Below are positions 1 through 7,900 of a stretch of DNA of 10,498 bases, one piece after another. Below the pieces are notes generated by a model. That model saw only the letters and a list, made by a program, of their open reading frames with translations, was not told where the DNA came from and did no database searches. This DNA comes from Phoronis ovalis (Eukaryota; Phoronida; Phoronidae): positions 1 through 10,498 of the forward strand of contig JAOXYB010062990.1 of assembly GCA_028565635.1 (NCBI GenBank). The letters are read 5' to 3'. Made by a program: the position numbers and the translations under genes. How positions within the stretch are numbered: the stretch's first letter is position 1; every line of letters starts with the position of its first letter.

Positions 1-629
1 TGAGGTATTGAAAAAACATTTTTCAACAAAAAAACAATAATTAGAAAATTATAATTTTCACCAATTAAAAATGGTTGATCTGTTGTTTTCACTTTAGAAT
101 TACAAAAGTAACCTAGAGATGTTTTTTTTTCGGCGATATAGGATCAAACACCAGCGACATAAAATAGTGAAACAAACTATAGTCTTAACAATAATAATTT
201 ATGTTTAAATGTATAAAAAGGAGCGCAGAGTGTCATGGAAAAAGAGTCTGAATGCACTAGATTGCAGGAAAAAGCACCAAATATTCAAAAATTTCCCAGA
301 CCCCCCTAGTTTTGCTTCGTGCCTTTGGGCGCTCGCCCTCAAATGCCTTTTTTCCACACCCCCCTTCAGGAAAATCCTGGATCCGCCACTGTGTCCCATA
401 TGTAACAATGAAACTAGTAGCACAAGGCTAGCAGTATTTATAGGTGGCTATTTATAGAAAAGTTTAATAGTCTGGGGTGTCATTTAATAGAAGGTGATGA
501 CCAGTATGCCCGGCGGTCAAAGGGTATATTTTTCAATCTGCATTTCCATTTATATTTTGCCTTGTCCGCGTACATCGAGAGTCTGCCATCTTAATTCTCA
601 GCTTTAAGAAGTACATACGCTTTTTCACA
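1..629. other. AT-rich upstream region, no gene recognised
   Basis: Apart from the GC-richer repeat remnant at about 290-400, this stretch is AT-rich with homopolymer runs and frequent stops. A GCCATCTT motif at 585-592, whose CCAT core resembles a YY1 site, sits about 40 bases before the ATG at 630. It could belong to a promoter or 5' UTR, but one short motif is weak evidence. Confidence 0.5.
290..400. repeat. Degraded dispersed transposon remnant
   Basis: This stretch is clearly richer in GC than its surroundings and has C-runs around 300-305 and 357-364. It ends in the string TCCTGGATCCGCCACTG at about 375-391. Read on the - strand this gives a peptide starting SGGSRIFLKGG, a pattern I recall as common in spurious gene predictions made from dispersed repeats in many invertebrate genomes. 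The open frames over it (209-457 on +, 205-423 on -) look like by-products of the repeat. The element family cannot be named from this fragment, and no flanking duplication is evident. Confidence 0.55.
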
Positions 630-693
630 ATGTCAAAGAAACTACCTAAAAGAACTTTAAACACAGTAACAAAAAAATCTTATCCTCTTCCGG
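630..693 (+). CDS. Possible first coding exon of the + strand gene
   Basis: The next recognised exon (1701) begins with the last two bases of a codon, so an upstream coding exon ending in phase 1 must exist. The ATG at 630 has A at -3 and opens a basic peptide, MSKKLPKRTLNTVTKK and onward. The frame reaches CCG G just before a GT at 694, giving the required phase, and joining it to 1701 would make an Ala codon (GCT). Against it, the donor GTTTAT is weak and the peptide is short and low in complexity. The true first exon could lie elsewhere in 1-1700 or before the window. Confidence 0.22.
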
Positions 694-1700
694 GTTTATA
701 AACAATGATGTTGGATATTCTTCTCCGGGGCTGGGGTTTCTCAATTTTAGTGGTGCCTGGAATATACCCATATGTATTATTTTGTAGTGCGCCCCACCAG
801 GATTAATTGTTAATCTTCAAATGTAACAGAATACAAAGTGTGTATTGTATCCATAGTGTCCAATACAAGTTATAAAATGGGATCTAGCTACTCAATATGT
901 TTTGCTATTAATACAACACGTCAGATCTGATGGTATCAAAGTATGCCATCGCCCTATAAATAAGAGATGATGTCGTCTTTGGAATTTCTACAAAATTCAT
1001 CCCTATCACCAGTTACCTGGCTAATATAGTAAGACAAGCTGATTATTAAATTATTTACAACAAAAGTGGCAAAAATTTAGAACTTGCTTTTCTGGCTAAA
1101 TAATGTGGTATATATTAATTATGCAACACATTTCCTTCTCTATTCTTTTTCTTGGTGTTTCTAAACAGGCATAATTTTATATTTCTTTCTTTGTCCATGT
1201 ACTTTGTAAAATATTATATTGTACAATTACAATAAACAATTTTTATTATAACATTCCTATGGTGAAAGATTCTGTGAAGAAATTAAATTAAAGAAATTAA
1301 AACAGTTTCTTCATCTGATTATTTTCTCACATCAAAATAATTAATTCTGAATTTATACTACTTAAATCTTTCATCACCATTCAAGATCAAGATTGTAGTA
1401 CAGTTGTACGTGATTGAGAGGAAGCAAAGTGTAATAACTGTAGTCTAACTAGTAATAATATAATTTTTATTCTCTCGTATATTCATTTAATAATGTTTTC
1501 ATATTTTTAGTGATCAATTCAGGGTGTAGTGTGCAAAATGTTGACATCACCAAGATTTTATTAGGTATTTAAATAGATTTTTCTTGTTTTACATGAGGAT
1601 TTAAAATTTTAATAAACTAGTATTAAGTTACTTTGCTTTCTAAACAATTAGGTTCATTTGGATTTGTTATCATAATTGCACTTGTAATTGCTCTTTCTAG
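694..1700. other. Intron or upstream region, nothing coding seen
   Basis: The stretch is AT-rich with no convincing open frame. It contains a small inverted repeat (1259-1271 against 1365-1380) and ends in the pyrimidine-rich acceptor CTCTTTCTAG at 1691-1700. If the exon proposed at 630 is real, this is intron 1. Confidence 0.5.
1259..1380. repeat. Small inverted-repeat unit
   Basis: ATGGTGAAAGATT at 1259-1271 is mirrored by AATCTTTCATCACCAT at 1365-1380, with a three-base indel. A nested pair, GAAGAAA near 1276-1282 and TTTCTTC at 1306-1312, adds inner stem potential. The 122-bp unit could be a tiny MITE or chance pairing in AT-rich DNA. I see no clear target-site duplication. Confidence 0.3.
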
Positions 1701-1912
1701 CTGATAGGTCATCTTTATATAAGGTTGTCAGAGGAACACAGAACCTTTTAGAAGGCAATCATTTGTGGATTGAAAGTTACGCAGCACCAGTTATTAGTTC
1801 TTCATACACAAGAGAAGAAATTCTGCTTGGATGCAATCAACAGGAAACAACAACCAGGAAGACTGTTGTTCTAAAAAATAAAGGGTTTGAAGGGTGCTCT
1901 ATAAATTTCCGG
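1701..1912 (+). CDS. Exon of the + strand gene (first well-supported)
   Basis: The exon is 212 nt, with acceptor TTTCTAG before 1701 and donor CGG|GTATGT at 1913. It enters with two bases of a split codon and leaves in phase 0. It encodes 70 residues beginning DRSSLYKVVRGTQNLLEG and ending EGCSINFR. Alternating polar and hydrophobic stretches suggest beta strands (LWIESYAAPVI, KTVVLKN). I recognise no family motif. Frame openness, strong donor and correct phase with the next exon support it. Confidence 0.75.
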
Positions 1913-4900
1913 GTATGTTAAATTTTGTTTTGATTTCTTAAGCATTTTTTGTAATTATCCTAATTTAGACTCTTTTGTTCCAGCACAACGTGTTGGTTTA
2001 GGTTAAGTATTTACATTTGCATCTTTTCTGGGGCAGGCATTGTATTTTTAACCAAATTAATAAAAAAGGTAAACTGCAAAATCTTTCTTGCACCTTTGTT
2101 ACACTGAAACCTGGTTGCTTAACTAGGGTTTTAAGAAAATCTTGTGCCCCAGGATGTGAGAACTTTTTGAGTTATTCGCTTTAAAGTATTTTCATAATTA
2201 TTTAAATTTTTAAAAAGTGAATGAATAATACGGTATCAGCCTGTTTTTTGTTGTTCGCTAAAGCACACATGTCAAAATTTTAATATGTAGGGTGAAGTTT
2301 GGAATTGCATTTTTAATAATAAATTTCACTTATTTGCAGGTTGTGCAAGGCAGAAGTTGCATTTTACAGGAATGCCAAAATCTGTATGACTACTTGCATA
2401 AGCTGCAGATTATCCATCCAGAGGCATGTACAAGTGACACTCTTAATTATGATTTTGGAAATCAGATCAAAAGTAGTAAAAGCCTTAGTTATATTAATCC
2501 ACTGTGTAAAACATAGATTTTATAAAGTTTTAGTAATAAGTATGAAGTACGTGGTACAAAGTAATATAATGTAGTGTTGTGCTGGTTGATATTTGTCTGT
2601 AGTTGACATACCAAAGGAAAACATTAAAAGTAATTGCTATATCAGCTTGGACCTACTGATTTAGCAGTCATACGTAATATTAGACTTGAATATTCCTAAT
2701 AATTTCTTTGCATTTGAGATCAATTTTCTTTGTGACAATCAGGTAAAAGATATTTTTTCTCTTGTTTGCTATAAATGTTTACTTATAAACATGTTTTAAA
2801 ACATGTCCCAACAGTTTCCCGTCTTGCTTGTACCTTAGTATTAGTTATTTATTTCAGATAGTTATGTTGTATACTTATTTGTGGCTAATCCTTTTAGATA
2901 TCATTTCATTTTGAACTGAATGTAAATGGAAACAAATCTACTTATGCTTTTGGCATATTATCTCCAACTAAAAGTTTTGGTCAATGGAAGCTTGCCATTG
3001 ACTTTGGGCATTACTTAAAGTTAGTATTTGTGTACTAATTGTGCTGAATTTAAAGCATTATAAATAGTGTTATTTTACCAATTAATAATAGTAAGAATAT
3101 TTCTTATCTAGATAGCATGCATGTTTTTTAAAGAAACAATGCCAATTATACAAAACAGTTTCAATGAGTAGGATATACACCTTTGTCACACCTTTCTCAG
3201 AGCTATTTCAGTAGCAAATGAATAACAGCTAGGGTTTTATAGAGATCAAATGATCTGCTATCCCCACATATTGTACCACTGTTTAAATGAATATTCAAGA
3301 GTTCAAATTTTTAAAAATCAGCAGTGGTGCATACAGTAAGATAATACCAAAAATTGTCATTTAATTCTTGTGGATGAAAAATGCAGACATTATTTATGTG
3401 AAATTTAAGGACCGTAATGAATGCAAAAATAAGTTATAAAGCAGAACAAAATTCTAGATACATGGTTATAGACAAGCTCTAGACAGTAAATGCAATCATT
3501 TTATTTTTTTACGTCTTGTATTTTTTTTTGGTAGATCTGGTGTAGCCCCCAATAGTACACCCAAGTTTACACCACGTGTTGGGACTTCAAGCATATTGCA
3601 GAACATTAGAACTTCTGATGGACTGTTAAATTCTTTGAAGCTGACAGTTGCATGTTGCATTGCTTCACCAAGCATTAGCAGTATTGAAACTAATAACCAG
3701 ACATTGGAATGTCTTAAAATATCCTTTCTTTTCATTGCTGATTGTCCATTTCTTGCAAGAATCATCAATAATAATTTTTTGAATTCCTCCTGTTTGTTTA
3801 AATGTTATTACAGTATCTTGAATTATTTTCAAAGGATGTTTTAGAAAAATTAAGACAATGTTATGCTGAGTACGTTTCACCTTGGTCTGTCTTTATCTTT
3901 CTTCTTATTAACAAAATGCAAGTTATTTTCTGTTCTTGCTGTTTGTTGACAACATAACCTTAACTTATGAATGTCTTCTTCTTTGGTCCTGGAGGAATTC
4001 CTCTTATAATACCTAATATTGTCATGAAAGACGAAGCTATCATTAAAAGTGTTTTTAAACTAGATTCTTATGGCATATGTATAGAAGGAGTTGACAATAA
4101 TATACAAGGCAAGTATAGACTTTTATTTTATATTTCTGTCGATCAACTCGGTCAGACATCAACTGGATGGAGAACATCTCCAATATCCACCGGATGGAGA
4201 ATCACTTCCAGTCTCAACTGCAAGCATCTTCAGTCTCCCCCAGACAATGCTCATTGCTGCTTTCAATGAACAGAAGATCAACTCATTACTGGACAATATT
4301 TTTATTTTTATGCAGTTAGAAAACAAGATTAAAATGACACATAAAAAGTGCATTGAAAACATATAACCGAGATACTCCACTTAACTTAACATGCATTATA
4401 AATGTGTGTTTGTAATAATTTAGTGATTTCAGTGAATATCATTGGGTTACTCCTATTTGACAAAGTACTGACTTTTCTGCCATGATACGAGTTCTTTTGA
4501 AAATCAGTGCACTACTACTACTACTGATCAAACTACAGTTATTTGTAGATGGTGCTTTCATGGTTATATAGTTAAATGAATACAATATTCTGTACTCTAT
4601 CAACATTTACTATAATTATTTTATAGATGAAAAAACAGTAAAGGCTGATGTGACATTTAAACTGAAGGAGACAAACAATTCAGTGCAATATAGCGAATTG
4701 GGTGGTGGAACGTTGTTTATGTTTGTTTTGATGGATAGTATGGCAAGTCATAATACTGTAAGCTGTTCAGGTAAACAACATTCGGTTCTTCAAGCTTCCA
4801 TTTATGTCAGATCTTCTGAAATCCTTCATATCATTGCTTAAGGTAGGGAATGTTGTTCAGTATGATTTATTCACACTTTATACTACTGTAAACATTACAT

Positions 4901-7900
4901 TTTAGCTAATTAAATGAAAAGATAAACAAACTTAAATAATTATACATATTTGGAAAGTATTCTACTCAAACTTTCTAAATCTGTCATTATTTATCTCTGA
5001 GCACTGAGCAGGTAATGTGACCTGCATGGTTGCCATTTTTGGTTTAAATTTTTACGTAAAATTCAAAAAGAATATAAGTCAAAAACTACTACACCTGCAT
5101 AGTTAAAACTTTGCACAAGTAATCTTTATATACATATAGCTACAAACTACATCTCTCAGATTTTTTAAAAATTTTCTTTGCTCAGAAGATATGAATTTTC
5201 AAAGTTTAAGCATCAGAAAAAAAAATTGAGATAAAACTTTTATAATTCATATTTTGTTTAACAAAGCAGAATTTCTAAACTCTGAGGCTTTTGTAGATAT
5301 ATATGTAAGGAATAGTTGTGCCAAAGTTTCATCTATGTAGTATGAGGTTTTTTTGTAGATATATATGTAAGGAATAGTTGTGCAAAGTTTCATCTATGTA
5401 TGAGAGGTTTTTGTAGATATATATGTATTAAGGAATAGTTATGCAAAGTTTCATCTAAAAAGTAGTATGAGCAGTTTTTGACTTAAATATTCCTTTGAAT
5501 TTTACGTTTAAGGAATGTAACATTTTGACCCAAAAAGTAACCGTAGAAATCACACAACCTACTTAGAGACAAATAAGTTACACATTTAGAAAGATGTATA
5601 TTTTCAAAATATATAACAATATCCCTATGAGAAAACAGCCAGTGAGCTAGATGACAAATACAAATTGTGCCACCAGATGGTACTGTTTTTACCAAAAAAA
5701 TGTTTATGGCATTTTTATCATTTGTTATCATAAGGTGTTAATCCTAAGGTAAAGTACCCCATGGTGATAAATTGTTAAATTTATTGTGATGGTTCACTTG
5801 CAGAAAAACCCAACTTTAAACATGCTCTCTTAACTGCTCATCAAGTAACTTTTTAATGTGTTATTGCCAGATTTACTATTTACTGTGAGACAGAAGTTTT
5901 CCAAGTTGCTTATGATTCATAATATGAAATTTAAAAAAGCTGTTCAAACTTCTTTGAATAAAGTCCTCAACAACTTGGAAGCCATCAAAGAGGTTTGTGT
6001 AAAATTTTTATCTAATTTTATTGAACGTGCCATAAACATAGTAAATCATGTCCGTATAAGGATCCCTGTAATGAGAAAGTATATTAATGTTCTTGTTTTT
6101 GTTACTGTGAAAAGTAGCAGTTGTCAGTATTTATTACCTTTTTTGTATTACAGTGTTCTGCTGTCAAGCCACTGACAGTAGTTTTAAGGTTTTGATTTAT
6201 ACATGGTGTCACATGATCTTCGGAATCCTACCCAAATGCAGCTCATTTTGATGCTACCTTTAAAAGGCTTAAAAAGCACTGGACACAACCTCTCTTTATA
6301 TGTGACACTGCTACACAAATTCCTGATCAAGGGTTTGTTATGTGCTTGTATATCTTTCTAGATACAAGAAAGTGTGGATAAATCTGTGCCAAAAATTGTT
6401 GATGCCGTAAGCACAATTCTTACCCTCAGTACAAATGAAGATTTTAGACAGAAAGCTTTTAATATCATGAAGGTAATTTTGTTTTTAATGCAGATATAAT
6501 ATAGTCAACGAAACTAAGCAAGGGAATATGTTGATATGTTCTTAATAATTGTTTTAGTTTATTTTTAAACTAGCTGATAATTGTTTTCTTGAATGTTAAA
6601 CTATCTATGACATCATTCCACAACTGACAATAAAACAGGAGCTATTGTTGTTCCCACAATACACCTGCAGGTGCCAGACAAGAAAGCCTTGAAAGCTTCT
6701 CTCAAATCAAGCTTGTGGGAGATTGCGTTGAAAACATGCAAGTACAACATTACACAGCCTGAACAATCAGAAACAATGGGGCAGCCAATGGTATGTTTGT
6801 AATAACCTATAACTTGTGGTAACCATAAAAAGATAAATGTATAATTTTTATGCTAATTTACTTAACATGAAATCTACTTTCTGTAGTTCAATATTGAATG
6901 CACTCTTGGTAGTCTTGACATTTTTTTAATTTACTTTTGTTTTCTTAATTTTATTGTTCTGTTGAAAACATTGTAAGATGTTTTTATTGAACATGTTGTA
7001 ATACTAGCACATATTTACCATAATGTGATAGCAGCATCAAAAGCTTGCAAATTTTGTATGGGTCACATGACTGTTTCTTTGTACTAACAATGTTCACTTT
7101 TTATTGTAGACATCATTGTCCCAGTGTTCAACTGTTACTTCTCAGGAATCCAGCAATTGTAGTAGTCGGACAATCTATTCAGAGCCACCAAGTCAAAACA
7201 GTCCTGCAGATATTGGCACTAGTTTGATTGATAGTAGATCCACATTTGAAGCACATGTATGTGTCACCATAGCATTTGATTATTCTCTTCTCGAGACACT
7301 ATTCACCTATGTCACCATTTCTTGGTCCTTTTGGAATGCAGAGAATAAAAAGGCTTGTGATTGATTAATGAAAACCATAAACAAATTGAATTTAGTGAAC
7401 AGATAAGATTTTTTTTTTTAATTTGCTAATTTGGTTGTGGCTGCAAGCTGTAAATAAGAAATAGGGGTGGCATATATATATAATTATTTAGCACAAAAAT
7501 GCCTGTGATATTTCAATTTTTACTAGGATGATGGGAGCTTTGACAGTCTAGCATCTACATGTATTAGAGATGAACTGAGTATGTTCCAAGATGATCTAGG
7601 AGGTATTGAAAACATTGATGCATTTTACCAACAATTTGAGCAACGACTTCAGCATGAGAACAAGATGTCAACAGAGACATGTACTGGTTTACAAAATGTA
7701 AGTAAATTAAATAAGATGTGTACTAATATTTTTTTCTGTTACTACTTCCATAGTCATTTCAAAAGGTTCCTGTACAGTTAATTTTTAAAATAAAGCAAGT
7801 AATAATGTGATCATGAATATTTAAGGTGCAATAATTGTAACCTCAGGCTTTCAAGTTCTTTTTCTCAGTCATAACTTTTTTTCCAGAATTTAAAAGATGA

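Larger units (their letters stand above)
4771..5870 (+). other. Largest intron between recognised exons, hosting a foldback element
   Basis: At 1,100 nt this is the longest gap between well-supported exons. More than half of it is the inverted-repeat element described separately. The remainder is AT-rich. A decoy acceptor, GTTCACTTGCAG, ends at 5803. The exon after it would reach TAA or leave in a phase incompatible with 5871, so I treat it as unused. Confidence 0.65.

Noticed and set aside
205-457. Open frames of 72 and 82 codons on both strands
   Set aside because: They overlie the GC-rich repeat remnant, have no splice or start support, and translate to repeat-derived peptide.
3496-3880. 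Minus-strand frames of 90 and 71 codons
   Set aside because: They are antisense shadows of the + strand exon at 3535, which has acceptor, donor and phase support.
4758-4763. Donor GTAAGC inside exon 4627-4770, closer to consensus than the one used
   Set aside because: It leaves in phase 0 and the next exon then reads TGA after five codons; the donor at 4771 keeps the frame.
5483-5731. Minus-strand frame of 82 codons
   Set aside because: It lies mostly in the right arm of the foldback element and its flank; no family resemblance or splice sites.
5804-5844. Possible 41-nt exon after the acceptor TTCACTTGCAG, coding KPNFKHALLTAHQ
   Set aside because: It ends in phase 0, while the next exon accepts only phase 1, and the remaining intron would be 26 nt. 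Without a splice it reaches TAA at once.
7466-7485. AT dinucleotide run in an intron
   Set aside because: Short simple repeat expected in AT-rich DNA.
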